Positions 1-8,216 of a DNA stretch of 64,000 bases are shown piece after piece; position 1 is the stretch's first letter; each line of letters opens with the position of its first letter. The stretch comes from Ulvibacter sp. MAR_2010_11 (GTDB taxonomy: Bacteria; Bacteroidota; Bacteroidia; Flavobacteriales; Flavobacteriaceae). The translations under genes were made by a program, and so were the position numbers. The notes below the pieces were generated by a model. It made no database searches. It saw nothing but the letters and a program-made list of their open reading frames with translations, and had not been told where the DNA came from. Location of the stretch: the NCBI RefSeq assembly GCF_002813135.1, contig NZ_PHTY01000001.1, positions 2,873,501 through 2,937,500 of the forward strand, read 5' to 3'.

Positions 1-2
1 AG

Positions 3-233
3 GAAGACAATGAATGCCTTCGGGCGTTATTTACTGAATATCCATATACTTATTACCGCCTTCAAACTATTCCGGGACTTATTGCAGTAAATACTGCGAC
101 ACAACTTTTAAAAGTAGATCTTCACGCAGTATTTATTGAGAAAGAGACGTTCTTAGAGCGATTAATGTTTGGCTCCGATTCTTCACAACTGGTATACCGA
201 ACCTTAATTCCTCTGCTGTTTTTACATCGATAA
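3..233 (+). CDS. Universal stress protein, C-terminal part (cut by left edge)
   Basis: An open frame runs in from the left edge and ends at a TAA at 231-233, giving 76 residues. The pattern (a stretch LKVDLHAVFIEK, then FLERLMFGSDSS, then an LIPLLFLH ending) matches the last alpha/beta unit of a UspA domain as seen in the neighbouring tandem Usp proteins, where a hydrophobic strand, an F-E-x-L-F helix and an I-P-x-L-x-L strand close the domain. It lacks the G-2x-G-9x-G-S nucleotide motif, as do the second domains of most neighbours. It is convergent with the dehydrogenase gene, with only 2 bp between stop codons. The family assignment rests on a short C-terminal piece and is moderately sure. 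Confidence 0.6.
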   Translation, partial: EDNECLRALFTEYPYTYYRLQTIPGLIAVNTATQLLKVDLHAVFIEKETFLERLMFGSDSSQLVYRTLIPLLFLHR

Positions 234-235
234 GA

Positions 236-1225
236 TTATACAAGCTTGTTTACGGAATGCTTGTCATTTTCCCAGGCATTTAAATTGTCGAACGTTGCTG
301 AAGCAATATTTTGTAAAGCCTCATTCGTAGCAAAGGCCTGATGGGGTGTCACCAAGGTTTTAGGATGACGTATAAGGTGATGTAATGTTGGGTCGTTAGG
401 GATGTCACTGGAGCGATTATAAAAGAATACTCCATGTTCACGCTCATATACATCGGTTATGTATCCACTAATAATACCTGTATCAAGCGCCTTTAAAATT
501 TCATTCGTTTTAACAATAGCGCCACGTGCAACATTTACAATTATAGGTTTTTTCCTAAACTTGGAGAGGTACTCTTCATCGAACATATGATGGGTAATTT
601 GATTTAAGGGTAAGCAAATAAAAATAATCTCCGCTTCTTTGGAGAGTTGCTCTTTAGAACTATACACTACCCCATAACCTCTTACCAATTGTTCATTGCT
701 GCTGATATCATTGGCCAAAATAGTACATCCAAATCCGTGTAAAATTTTAACGAGAACACTTCCAATCTTTCCTGTTCCCATAACGCCAACGGTTTTTCTA
801 ATTAAATCAAACCCAATCAAATTATCTAAAAGAAAATTGTTATTAAGTGTTTGATTTTGTGCTAAAGCTATCTTTCTATTAAATGATAGAAGTAACGCTA
901 TGGCGTGTTCGGCAATCGCATTAGGGGAATAATTTGGTGAATTAGCAACTTTAAATCCTAAGGATCCTGCCGTTTTTAAATTTATGTTATCGTGACCCGC
1001 AGAACGAAGTGTTATATACTTGACACCAAAATCACGCAATTTCTCAAGGACAATATTTGAAGCGTCGTCTGCCGAAAAAATAGAAATGGCATTATAATTT
1101 AATGCCAGCATTGCTGTATCTGATGTGAGTCGTTTTTCAGTAAAGTGAAGGTCATGAACTCCATTATTCGCCAATTCAAGCAGAGGTATCTCAAATGGTT
1201 TTGTACTATAAATCAATACTTTCAT
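236..1225 (-). CDS. ldhA: D-lactate dehydrogenase (D-isomer 2-hydroxyacid dehydrogenase family)
   Basis: This is a 329-residue cytoplasmic NAD-dependent dehydrogenase, the usual length for fermentative D-LDH, which reduces pyruvate to D-lactate. The Rossmann motif GTGKIG lies at about 150-155. The catalytic triad is visible as Arg234 (NVARG), Glu263 (in DVYERE) and His295 (TPHQAF). The family also includes other 2-hydroxyacid dehydrogenases, but the spacing R234/E263/H295 is that of the D-LDH branch. The gene starts 5 bp downstream of the lipoprotein gene 1231-1869 and probably shares its promoter, which carries an FNR-like palindrome at 2021-2032. That would fit fermentation when respiration is limited, which is inferred. 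Confidence 0.88.
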   Translation of the reverse strand: MKVLIYSTKPFEIPLLELANNGVHDLHFTEKRLTSDTAMLALNYNAISIFSADDASNIVLEKLRDFGVKYITLRSAGHDNINLKTAGSLGFKVANSPNYSPNAIAEHAIALLLSFNRKIALAQNQTLNNNFLLDNLIGFDLIRKTVGVMGTGKIGSVLVKILHGFGCTILANDISSNEQLVRGYGVVYSSKEQLSKEAEIIFICLPLNQITHHMFDEEYLSKFRKKPIIVNVARGAIVKTNEILKALDTGIISGYITDVYEREHGVFFYNRSSDIPNDPTLHHLIRHPKTLVTPHQAFATNEALQNIASATFDNLNAWENDKHSVNKLV

Positions 1226-1230
1226 CGAGA

Positions 1231-1869
1231 TTATAATAATAAAAGTTTATTCTCATAAAGTGTGTCAAAAAGAATCTTTATGAATGAGTTTATATTGCGA
1301 TTGACTTTGTCTGCATCGACAACTTCGATTTCTCCTCTCCATAGCAATTCACGCTCCTTACCCGGACAAATACAATACAATGATGTTTCGGTTGTATAGA
1401 CCTGATAACGTTCTTGCTGCTCCTGAAAATAGAGATGCTGATTGCTGTAATAATACCCTTCAAAGGTTTGATAACTTTTCGCAAAATTACGAAACGAATT
1501 CACTACGGTAACCTTACTTTCTTTACCGGTAACTTTGGTAAATAAAATTGCATCAAAACCGGCTTCTAATAGTCTTTGTTCTATATCGTCAAGTTGTGTT
1601 AACGATTTTTTATTGTCCGTAAACGATGTCTCAAAGAAATCAATACTTTTAACTGCTATTACACCTTTTTTATCGAGTTCTTCAGTCATTCTCTTTTCAT
1701 AAGTTCGGCGTAGTTCTTTATCGGTTGTAATACCTACAACCAGTATTTTATTGGCTTCAAAATTTACGGTATCCGGATTTTTGTATTGCTGTACCAATTT
1801 AGTGGAACCACAACTGTTAAACATGATTGCTAAAAAAATAAGGCTACTATATAATAGAATTGTTCTCAT
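1231..1869 (-). CDS. Predicted lipoprotein of unknown function
   Basis: 212 residues. A short hydrophobic signal ends in the lipobox-like FNSC (Cys about 20) followed by GS, so export and lipidation are likely. The mature part contains a strand-rich segment (NKILVVGITTD) and then a helix with many charged residues. This resembles periplasmic proteins of the DUF4136 or LpoB-like kind in general shape, but no family is recognised with certainty. It is the first gene of a likely two-gene operon with the D-lactate dehydrogenase. A putative activator site and a TACTTTTA -7 box lie at 1990-2032, leaving an untranslated leader of roughly 115 bp. Confidence 0.7.
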   Translation of the reverse strand: MRTILLYSSLIFLAIMFNSCGSTKLVQQYKNPDTVNFEANKILVVGITTDKELRRTYEKRMTEELDKKGVIAVKSIDFFETSFTDNKKSLTQLDDIEQRLLEAGFDAILFTKVTGKESKVTVVNSFRNFAKSYQTFEGYYYSNQHLYFQEQQERYQVYTTETSLYCICPGKERELLWRGEIEVVDADKVNRNINSFIKILFDTLYENKLLLL

Positions 1870-1989
1870 ATTTTTCGGTTTTTCTTAAATATTCATTGCT
1901 GGCTAAAAGACATTTCTTATAAAAAAATTCTCCAAAGCAATCATCATAAGATATAGCACTAAATTAAAAGAGTTATTAGAAATTTTCAG

Positions 1990-2032
1990 TAAAAGTAATT
2001 CACTATTAAAGGTTTAGGAATGACAATTATCA
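1990..2032 (-). promoter_or_regulatory. FNR-like site plus -7 box upstream of lipoprotein-ldhA
   Basis: On the minus strand TGATAATTGTCA (2032-2021) is followed after 23 bp by TACTTTTA (1997-1990), a match to the Bacteroidota -7 consensus TAnnTTTG except the last base. It is one of twelve sites in this window with the same 23-bp spacing. The binding protein is inferred. Confidence 0.6.
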
Positions 2033-2075
2033 GTTTTTAATCTTTTCTGAAGGGATTAAATTTTAAATCAAAAAT

Positions 2076-2118
2076 TGATAAATGTCATTCGGGAAGAAGT
2101 ATAGATTATATAATTTTA
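2076..2118 (+). promoter_or_regulatory. FNR-like site plus -7 box upstream of osmC-like gene
   Basis: TGATAAATGTCA (2076-2087) is followed after 23 bp by TAATTTTA (2111-2118). The OsmC-like start codon lies 22 bp further on. It is divergent from the site at 2021-2032, with centres 55 bp apart. Confidence 0.65.
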
Positions 2119-2140
2119 ATCCTTCAATTAAATCTAAATA

Positions 2141-2602
2141 ATGGAAAAACACAATTATAATGTAGATATCAATTGGCGACAAGACAGGAAAGGGATAATG
2201 TGCTCGCCCGAATTAGCCGATGGCAGTACACCATCTTCCAATTGTATAGAAGTTGCCACACCCCCGGAGTTTCCAAAGGGGATACCGCATATTTGGTCTC
2301 CTGAACATTTGTTCACGGCTTCTGTAAGTAGTTGCCTAATGACAACTTTTTTGGCGATTGCCGAAAACTCTAAACTGGACTTTACCGGCTTCAGCTGCAA
2401 ATCACAAGGCATTCTGGATATAATAGACGGAAAGTATGCAATGGTCGAAGTGATACTGAAACCCATTATTACCATTAAAGCTGAAAAAGACCGGGGGCGT
2501 GCACAAAGAATCGTTCAAAAGTCCGAAGCAGCTTGTTTAATTTCCAATTCAATAAAATCTAAAATAACAATGGAAATCGAAATAATGGTAGAGTCTCAGT
2601 GA
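2141..2602 (+). CDS. OsmC/Ohr-family peroxidase-like protein
   Basis: 153 residues, a normal length for OsmC-family thiol peroxidases, which reduce organic hydroperoxides in the cytoplasm. The two family cysteines are visible: one in SSCLMTT (about 64) after the P-E-H-L-F segment, and one in AACLIS (about 131). The N-terminal half keeps the conserved WSPEHLFTAS region. It starts at the ATG at 2141 behind a promoter with an FNR-like palindrome (2076-2118). It is followed directly by the LOG-family gene. A role in peroxide defence on re-exposure to oxygen is plausible given the co-regulated peroxiredoxin and thioredoxin, but this is inferred. Confidence 0.85.
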   Translation: MEKHNYNVDINWRQDRKGIMCSPELADGSTPSSNCIEVATPPEFPKGIPHIWSPEHLFTASVSSCLMTTFLAIAENSKLDFTGFSCKSQGILDIIDGKYAMVEVILKPIITIKAEKDRGRAQRIVQKSEAACLISNSIKSKITMEIEIMVESQ

Positions 2603-2613
2603 TACAAAATAAT

Positions 2614-3369
2614 ATGATGGACAATCACAAGAATAAGTTTCACTTACAAAGGAGTGAATCCCGCTTTCTCCAAGGACCCCGATCAAGATTCAAGGAATTT
2701 CTATTTACGTTAAAAGTACAGTACAATTTCATAAAGGCCTTTAGGAAAATGCACTTTATTGGTCCCTGCGTAACTGTTTTTGGATCGGCACGATTCCCAC
2801 GAGATTCTAAACATTACCAGGATGCTGAAAAAATTGGTGCAGCATTGTCACAATTAGGTTTTACCATTATGACCGGGGGTGGTCCGGGTATCATGGAAGC
2901 TGCCAATAAAGGCGCATATGAAGCAGGGGGCTACTCGGTGGGAGTAAATATTATTCTGCCTTTTGAACAAGTCCCTAACCCATACCTTCATAAATGGATT
3001 GATATTCCTTACTTTTTTGTGCGGAAATTTTTATTGATAAAATATTCGTATGCATTTGTAGTGATGCCGGGTGGAATGGGGACTTTGGATGAACTTTTTG
3101 AGGCTATAACTTTGATTCAAACAAAAATGATACAGAATTTTCCCATTGTAATATTCGATTCTGAATATCATAAGGAATTATGCCAACACATTCAATTAAT
3201 GGCAAAAAATGAAAGTATTAGCCCTGAAGACTTGAAACTTCTATTTGTTACCGATTCTGCTGTAGAAGTTGTCGAGCATATAAAACTAAACGCTATCCAA
3301 AAATTTGGATTGGTAAAAGAACAGTATAAACCAAAATGGTGGTATGGAGAGAATAGAAGAAAATTCTAA
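2614..3369 (+). CDS. LOG-family protein (lysine decarboxylase-like Rossmann fold)
   Basis: 251 residues from the first ATG (2614); a GTG at 2599 overlapping the previous stop would add five residues. The LOG-family signature PGGMGTLDELFE is complete, and an upstream GGGPGIME motif is present, both of which form the nucleotide-monophosphate site. LOG proteins cleave the N-glycosidic bond of cytokinin-type or other nucleoside monophosphates, so the likely activity is a nucleotide phosphoribohydrolase; the natural substrate in bacteria of this group is unknown to me. It forms an operon with the OsmC-like gene (12-bp gap). Its 3' end overlaps the convergent metallo-beta-lactamase gene by 4 bp. 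Confidence 0.85.
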   Translation: MMDNHKNKFHLQRSESRFLQGPRSRFKEFLFTLKVQYNFIKAFRKMHFIGPCVTVFGSARFPRDSKHYQDAEKIGAALSQLGFTIMTGGGPGIMEAANKGAYEAGGYSVGVNIILPFEQVPNPYLHKWIDIPYFFVRKFLLIKYSYAFVVMPGGMGTLDELFEAITLIQTKMIQNFPIVIFDSEYHKELCQHIQLMAKNESISPEDLKLLFVTDSAVEVVEHIKLNAIQKFGLVKEQYKPKWWYGENRRKF

Positions 3370-4736
3370 ACCAAAATTTCTACTGTGCTAAATAATTTGG
3401 GTAGGGTAACTTTCCAACCATAAATATCCTGAATCTTTACCCGAAGTGCATCTGATGCTGTAGGTTCACCGTGAATTAAAAAGGTGTTTTCAGGTGTGTT
3501 TTTAATTTTGTCTAACCAGTCTATTATTCCAGCCTGATCTGCGTGCGCCGAAAGGCTTTCAATATGTCGCACGCCGGCCTTTACGGGATAATACTTTCCA
3601 AAAAACTTCAATTCGTGGGCACCTTCCAATAATTGTCTCCCACGCGTGCCTTCGGCTTGATAACCTACTAATAATACCGTAGTAGTTGGTTCATCGATTA
3701 ACTGTTTAAGATATGTTAGAACCCGGCCGCCGGTTATCATTCCGCTTCCGGCAATCACGATTTTTGGTCGAGGATCATCAATTGTTTCCCAGGTTTCTTT
3801 ATAGGAAGTGATGATATTCATCCTGTTTTGCATCGCATTGAATTCTGCCGGAGGGATTTTATGCCATTCCGCAAAACGATCAAAAACATTCAAAACATTA
3901 TTCCCCATTGGACTATCTATAAAAATTGGTAGATTAGGGATCCTCCTATCATCATATAATTTCCACAGTAAGAACATTAAGGTTTGTAAGCGTTCAACCG
4001 CGAAAGACGGAATAATCAGCGTGCCGCGAATATGTATAGTGGTGTTAATTAGTTCAATTAATTTTTCGGAAACACTTTCCTGTGGATGTAATTTGTTGCC
4101 ATACGTGCTTTCGAGAAAGAGATAGTCTGCCCACTCAGGCTTCTCCGGCGGAAACAATAATAGGTCCTCTTGTCGGCCGATATCACCCGAAAAAACAAAT
4201 TTCTTTCCAAACAACTCTATCTCGATGAAGGTGGCACCTATAATGTGACCATTGTATTTGAATCGGTATTTTATGTCTTCCGAAATGGAATACCAAGTGT
4301 CCTTTTCTACTGGAACAAACAATTTTAAAGTTCGTTCTGCATCTTCTACTGTATAAAATGGAAGCGCCGGATTGTGTTTACTGTATTTATCCTCATTGGC
4401 TCGTTCTGCCTCCTCTTCATTTATTTTAGCACTGTCTAAAAGAATTATTTTAGTAACTTCTAAGGTAGGGGCTGTGCCTATTACCTTACCCCGGAATCCA
4501 TGTTTAACCAGCCTTGGTAAATAGCCCGTGTGGTCTAAGTGACCGTGAGTTAATAAAACGGTATCGATCCTTGACTCATCGAATGGAAAGTCCTTCCAAT
4601 TTTGTTCACGGAGCTCTTTTAATCCCTGAAACATTCCGCAGTCGATAAGCAAATTTTGACCGGGTGTTTCCAGTAAAAATTTACTCCCTGTTACTGTTCC
4701 CGATGCTCCTAAAAAATGGATTTTTACTTGGTTCAT
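3366..4736 (-). CDS. Metallo-beta-lactamase/beta-CASP ribonuclease (CPSF-like)
   Basis: 456 residues with the complete MBL metal motif THGHLDH (about 63-69), a later His in NGHIIGA, the GDIGR Asp and the beta-CASP region (IPSFAVER, then IAGSGMITGGR, and the final HIESLSAHAD and LIHGEP segments). This architecture is that of bacterial CPSF/YSH1-like RNA-specific exonucleases and endonucleases, which are cytoplasmic zinc enzymes. It is last in a three-gene operon (Usp 5578-6429, ATP-cone nuclease, this gene) with gaps of 3 and 1 bp, so it should share the FNR-like promoter at 6457-6499. RNA processing linked to stress entry is an inference from context. Confidence 0.88.
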   Translation of the reverse strand: MNQVKIHFLGASGTVTGSKFLLETPGQNLLIDCGMFQGLKELREQNWKDFPFDESRIDTVLLTHGHLDHTGYLPRLVKHGFRGKVIGTAPTLEVTKIILLDSAKINEEEAERANEDKYSKHNPALPFYTVEDAERTLKLFVPVEKDTWYSISEDIKYRFKYNGHIIGATFIEIELFGKKFVFSGDIGRQEDLLLFPPEKPEWADYLFLESTYGNKLHPQESVSEKLIELINTTIHIRGTLIIPSFAVERLQTLMFLLWKLYDDRRIPNLPIFIDSPMGNNVLNVFDRFAEWHKIPPAEFNAMQNRMNIITSYKETWETIDDPRPKIVIAGSGMITGGRVLTYLKQLIDEPTTTVLLVGYQAEGTRGRQLLEGAHELKFFGKYYPVKAGVRHIESLSAHADQAGIIDWLDKIKNTPENTFLIHGEPTASDALRVKIQDIYGWKVTLPKLFSTVEILV

Positions 4737-4737
4737 A

Positions 4738-5574
4738 TTAATTGGATTTACATAGCATCGAAATTTCAGATAGTATTTTAGTTTTTCTGGCTTCTGAAAC
4801 CCCTAAATGGTCTAAATAAAAGACATCATTCAATAATTGGCGACATAAAACAATTTCTCTACTCAACAGAAATTGCTTTTCTCTATTGGTAAGTAATGTT
4901 GAAACGGTTATAGGGTACAATCCCAGTGTGTCTATACGATCTTTTAAACCATTCTCAAGAGGGTAATCCCAACTCAACAAATAAAGTCCTGCACACTTTC
5001 CATAGGTGAGTGCATCTGATGTGAAACGCGTATTGGTTACTACCCAACCCTCATTAGGGCAATTGGGACTATCCTTGTATTGTTCGACAATATCACGGTA
5101 GCGAGAGTGAATATAAAGTGGAATTTTCACATTACACGTCGTGGTTTTTTCACCGTGAAATTTACATTCGGCTACTATGTGGTTGCCATTTTTTGATGCG
5201 ACTACATCTACTTCGTGAGAAACACATTTTCCTTGCATAATTTTGCCAACAATGACCTGATACCCGGAATATTCCAGTAAGGCCCCTATAAAATTTTCAA
5301 AAGGAAAACCGGTAGGTCCGAGTTCATATATGGCCTTTTTAAGCTTGTATTTGGAGGCGTAGATTGATTTGCTCTTTTTCAATAGCGCAAATGCCCGGTT
5401 GTAAATTTCTTTAGTAGAAATCCCTTGATACAATTCATCACGTACAACGTTAATAATAGTATCCACTGTCAGTTCATCTGCACCACTTCGATACAAACTT
5501 TTTCGCAATTTGGACACCGAGAAATCTACTTTGTCGCCGGATGATTTTACAATTTGAAAGTTTTGTTTTATCAT
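4738..5574 (-). CDS. ATP-cone domain fused to an Mrr-like PD-(D/E)xK nuclease domain
   Basis: 278 residues. The first 90 or so residues form an ATP-cone (VKSSGDKVDFSVSKLRKSL at the start, ISTKEIYNRA later), the nucleotide-sensing fold known from ribonucleotide reductases and NrdR. Residues about 95-185 form a restriction-endonuclease-like core: GYQVIVG, then HEVDVVAS and AECKFHG, which give the D...ExK pattern (the ExK is E-C-K). The C-terminal 90 residues are helical and unassigned. The combination suggests a DNA- or nucleic-acid-cleaving enzyme gated by ATP or dATP. It sits between a Usp gene (3-bp gap) and the beta-CASP nuclease (1-bp gap). The function is inferred from domains only. Confidence 0.75.
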   Translation of the reverse strand: MIKQNFQIVKSSGDKVDFSVSKLRKSLYRSGADELTVDTIINVVRDELYQGISTKEIYNRAFALLKKSKSIYASKYKLKKAIYELGPTGFPFENFIGALLEYSGYQVIVGKIMQGKCVSHEVDVVASKNGNHIVAECKFHGEKTTTCNVKIPLYIHSRYRDIVEQYKDSPNCPNEGWVVTNTRFTSDALTYGKCAGLYLLSWDYPLENGLKDRIDTLGLYPITVSTLLTNREKQFLLSREIVLCRQLLNDVFYLDHLGVSEARKTKILSEISMLCKSN

Positions 5575-5577
5575 ATA

Positions 5578-6429
5578 TCAATTTCGAAGGTCGTGTAAGG
5601 CCAACACTGGTACTTTTGCACTGAAACCTAAATCCTTGACCATTGGTTTTGAAAATATGGATCCAAAAAAAGAGTGCTTTTTGTTTATAAAAGCAATCAT
5701 ACCACTGTTTCTGCTCTGAGTAAAAATGTTCAAACCGGTCTGAACTTCGGTGTTGTGAAGAAAATGAAAGGTGTACTTTAACCCATCAAAACACTCTTCA
5801 AGTAATACCTTGCGTTGTTCCTGTTCCTTGGTGAGCGTATTTTTCTTGGATATATGTAGAATTCGAATGGGTGCATTGGTAATTTTTGCAATTTCGTAGA
5901 GATGATTCAGTTCCTTACGTTTGTAATGTGTCTTAAAACTTGTAGGAAAAACTATCTCATTGGGTTCTTGAAAAGATACATCTTTTGGAATCATAAGCAC
6001 GGGACAGTTCCGTACTTTTTCCATAAAGTCGATACTGTTGCTCCCCATAATTGTATCTAAATCATCTGTTTCTCCTTTGCTGGAGGATATTACCATATCA
6101 ATGTCTTTCTCCTCGACAAAAGATATAACAGCCTCGAGCGGTGTGCTAAATACAGATTTGATAAAATAAGTATGATTGGAAGGAACATCTAAAATTTCTA
6201 TTTGTTTCAATATTTTTTTCAGTCCGAGTTCTGATCGCAATTTTGCTTCCTCATACCATTTTTCGCCGGGTTCGGGAACCATCATATTGTCCAACACAAA
6301 ATTATTGACGCTAAAAGCGTTGAGTAAATAGAAGTCGACATCTTCATTTTTATATAATTCACTGGAATAGCGTAACGCATTCCATGCATTTTTAGAAAAA
6401 TCCGTGGGTAGTACAATTTTCTTTTTCAT
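5578..6429 (-). CDS. Universal stress protein, tandem two-domain
   Basis: 283 residues, two UspA domains of about 145 and 135 residues. The first domain opens with VLPTDFSKNAWNAL, typical of the flavobacterial tandem Usp group. The nucleotide motif of domain 1 is changed: where relatives read G-x-K-G-9x-G-S, this protein has SSKG (about 116-119) then MGS, so the first glycine is Ser. Domain 2 has no such motif. It is the first gene of an operon with the ATP-cone nuclease and the beta-CASP nuclease, and has its own FNR-like promoter (6457-6499). ATP binding may therefore be weak or absent in this paralogue. Confidence 0.88.
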   Translation of the reverse strand: MKKKIVLPTDFSKNAWNALRYSSELYKNEDVDFYLLNAFSVNNFVLDNMMVPEPGEKWYEEAKLRSELGLKKILKQIEILDVPSNHTYFIKSVFSTPLEAVISFVEEKDIDMVISSSKGETDDLDTIMGSNSIDFMEKVRNCPVLMIPKDVSFQEPNEIVFPTSFKTHYKRKELNHLYEIAKITNAPIRILHISKKNTLTKEQEQRKVLLEECFDGLKYTFHFLHNTEVQTGLNIFTQSRNSGMIAFINKKHSFFGSIFSKPMVKDLGFSAKVPVLALHDLRN

Positions 6430-6456
6430 CGTGATAGTTATTATGATTTCTATTGA

Positions 6457-6499
6457 TCAATTTAACCTGTATATCGCAGATAAATTATGATAAATATCA
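6457..6499 (-). promoter_or_regulatory. FNR-like site plus weak -7 box upstream of Usp 5578-6429
   Basis: On the minus strand TGATATTTATCA (6499-6488, a near-perfect palindrome) is followed after 23 bp by TAAATTGA (6464-6457), a weaker -7 match. The palindrome overlaps the stop codon of the upstream Usp gene, so this is an internal promoter within the Usp run. Confidence 0.55.
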
Positions 6500-7345
6500 G
6501 TCCTGCTTAGGAATTATTAAAAATGGCACAAGTGCATATTTTGCTATGTCTCTCACGGTAGCTTCTCTAAATAATCGCACAATTGCATTGTGCTTGTAAT
6601 ATATCATCGAAAGCAAATCTATATGTTCTTTGGTGATAAAAGTGGTAATAGCATCGTACACATCTGTCCCTCCCTGTAGCCAATTATTTTCAGGCTTACT
6701 CTTTTTTAAAAGTGCAGATAAATGATGTAAATTCGCTGTTTGTATTTCGGTCATTTTCTCCTTTTTGTGAAGGTGTAAAACCTGTATCGATGCATTGTGA
6801 AGCAATGATAGGTACAATAAAGAATTTAGTTCATTTTCCGCAAAACCCCTTTTTAAACCGGAGGCGAATGCAATTTTTTCTATTGGTGTATAATCTATGC
6901 CGTGGGGAATCACAAGCAAAGGTGCCTTTTTAATTTTTTGAATCATTGCCAATGTATTGCTACCCATTAAAATATCTCTTGCACCTGTACTCCCTTTACT
7001 ACCCATTACGACAAAATCCACTTGTTCTTTCTCGATTAATTTATTAATAGCCCTGGACAATTTTAAAGAAGTAGCAATAGCCTTAAAGCTGTGATTGTCT
7101 CGGTTAGTATCCAATATGATTTTGTGTTTAACTTCATCACATTTGTTTTCATAAGTATTATACAATTCCTCTACCACCGCTTCGGTTTTACCGATATCAA
7201 CCCGGCTGGTAAGGTGGGTAACTTGATTTTCGAAAGAATGAACGATAATAAATTTACATTTTTCGGCAGCAAATAATTGGGTGGCATAATGCAAGGCGCA
7301 ATATGCATTTTTTGAAAAATCGGTAGGTATAAGAATCGTTTTCAT
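6497..7345 (-). CDS. Universal stress protein, tandem two-domain
   Basis: 282 residues in two UspA domains. It starts ILIPTDFSKNAYCAL. The ATP-binding motif in domain 1 is intact: GSKG at about 115-118 followed after nine residues by GS. Domain 2 (from about 150) lacks it. It is third in an operon led by 8217-9065 (gap of 5 bp to 7351-8205). Its stop codon is embedded in the FNR-like palindrome of the next promoter. Such proteins are cytoplasmic and bind ATP in several bacteria; the precise role here is not known. Confidence 0.88.
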   Translation of the reverse strand: MKTILIPTDFSKNAYCALHYATQLFAAEKCKFIIVHSFENQVTHLTSRVDIGKTEAVVEELYNTYENKCDEVKHKIILDTNRDNHSFKAIATSLKLSRAINKLIEKEQVDFVVMGSKGSTGARDILMGSNTLAMIQKIKKAPLLVIPHGIDYTPIEKIAFASGLKRGFAENELNSLLYLSLLHNASIQVLHLHKKEKMTEIQTANLHHLSALLKKSKPENNWLQGGTDVYDAITTFITKEHIDLLSMIYYKHNAIVRLFREATVRDIAKYALVPFLIIPKQD

Positions 7346-7350
7346 CTGTT

Positions 7351-8205
7351 TTATTTTAATTGTCTTTCTACGGAAGGAATTACCAAAAAAGGAACATTAG
7401 TATGGTAGACCAAGTGATTGATGACCGGTTTAAATAAGATATTCTCCAAAAAATTGTGTTTATTATGAATCATTACCATTAAATTAATCTTTGTTTTAAT
7501 CTGAAATTGTGCCACCGCTTCCACTACATCAGTCCCTTCGGATATATGAAACAAATGTGCATTATCTATAAAATAGGCATCCAAAAATGATTTATTATCA
7601 ATTTGAATTTCGGTTAATGGAATTCCGTAGTATGCATTTAAAATATGCAAACGTGCCACATGTTGATCACACAGTTCACGGAGCATTGGCAAAAATTTAT
7701 TGTCTTTATTTAGTTTAAAATCTGTTGGAAATAATATTTCCTTGGGAGCTTCATAATCAAAATGCCCCGGTACTGCCAATACAGGGCATTCTAAATTCTT
7801 GATGGCGTACATAGTACGTGTACCTAAAAAAACTTCTTTGGCGCCTGTTGCACCTTTCGTACCCATAATTACAAAATCGATTGCGTTGGCTTCAATACTA
7901 TTTGTCATCTCAGAAATCAACATATTAAAAGATACATTGCAAGTGAAGCTATGGTTGCTATTGGGGAATTCTTTAATGATTCTCGCCGCTAGTTCATCGA
8001 GTTGCTTTTTAGCTCTGTCTTGAGCAACCTTTTGAAGTGTTAGAGCCGAATAACTATCCATCATACTTCCGGCACTTATCATCGCTGGTGTATAAGTATG
8101 AAGTAAGTAGAATTGGCAAGTTTCTTCCTTTAATAACTGCACGGCATACTTGATTGCGTTATAGGCATTATCTGAAAAATCGGTAGGTAGAAGGACGCGT
8201 TTCAT
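7351..8205 (-). CDS. Universal stress protein, tandem two-domain
   Basis: 284 residues in two UspA domains. It starts VLLPTDFSDNAYNAI. Domain 1 has an intact nucleotide motif, GTKG at about 115-118 then GT after nine residues. The linker between domains is followed by EILFPTDFKLN, which restarts the Usp fold. Domain 2 has no glycine motif. It is the second gene of the Usp operon, 11 bp after 8217-9065 and 5 bp before 6497-7345. Its sequence differs enough from its neighbours that the duplication is old. Confidence 0.88.
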   Translation of the reverse strand: MKRVLLPTDFSDNAYNAIKYAVQLLKEETCQFYLLHTYTPAMISAGSMMDSYSALTLQKVAQDRAKKQLDELAARIIKEFPNSNHSFTCNVSFNMLISEMTNSIEANAIDFVIMGTKGATGAKEVFLGTRTMYAIKNLECPVLAVPGHFDYEAPKEILFPTDFKLNKDNKFLPMLRELCDQHVARLHILNAYYGIPLTEIQIDNKSFLDAYFIDNAHLFHISEGTDVVEAVAQFQIKTKINLMVMIHNKHNFLENILFKPVINHLVYHTNVPFLVIPSVERQLK

Positions 8206-8216
8206 TTTGTTCGGGT

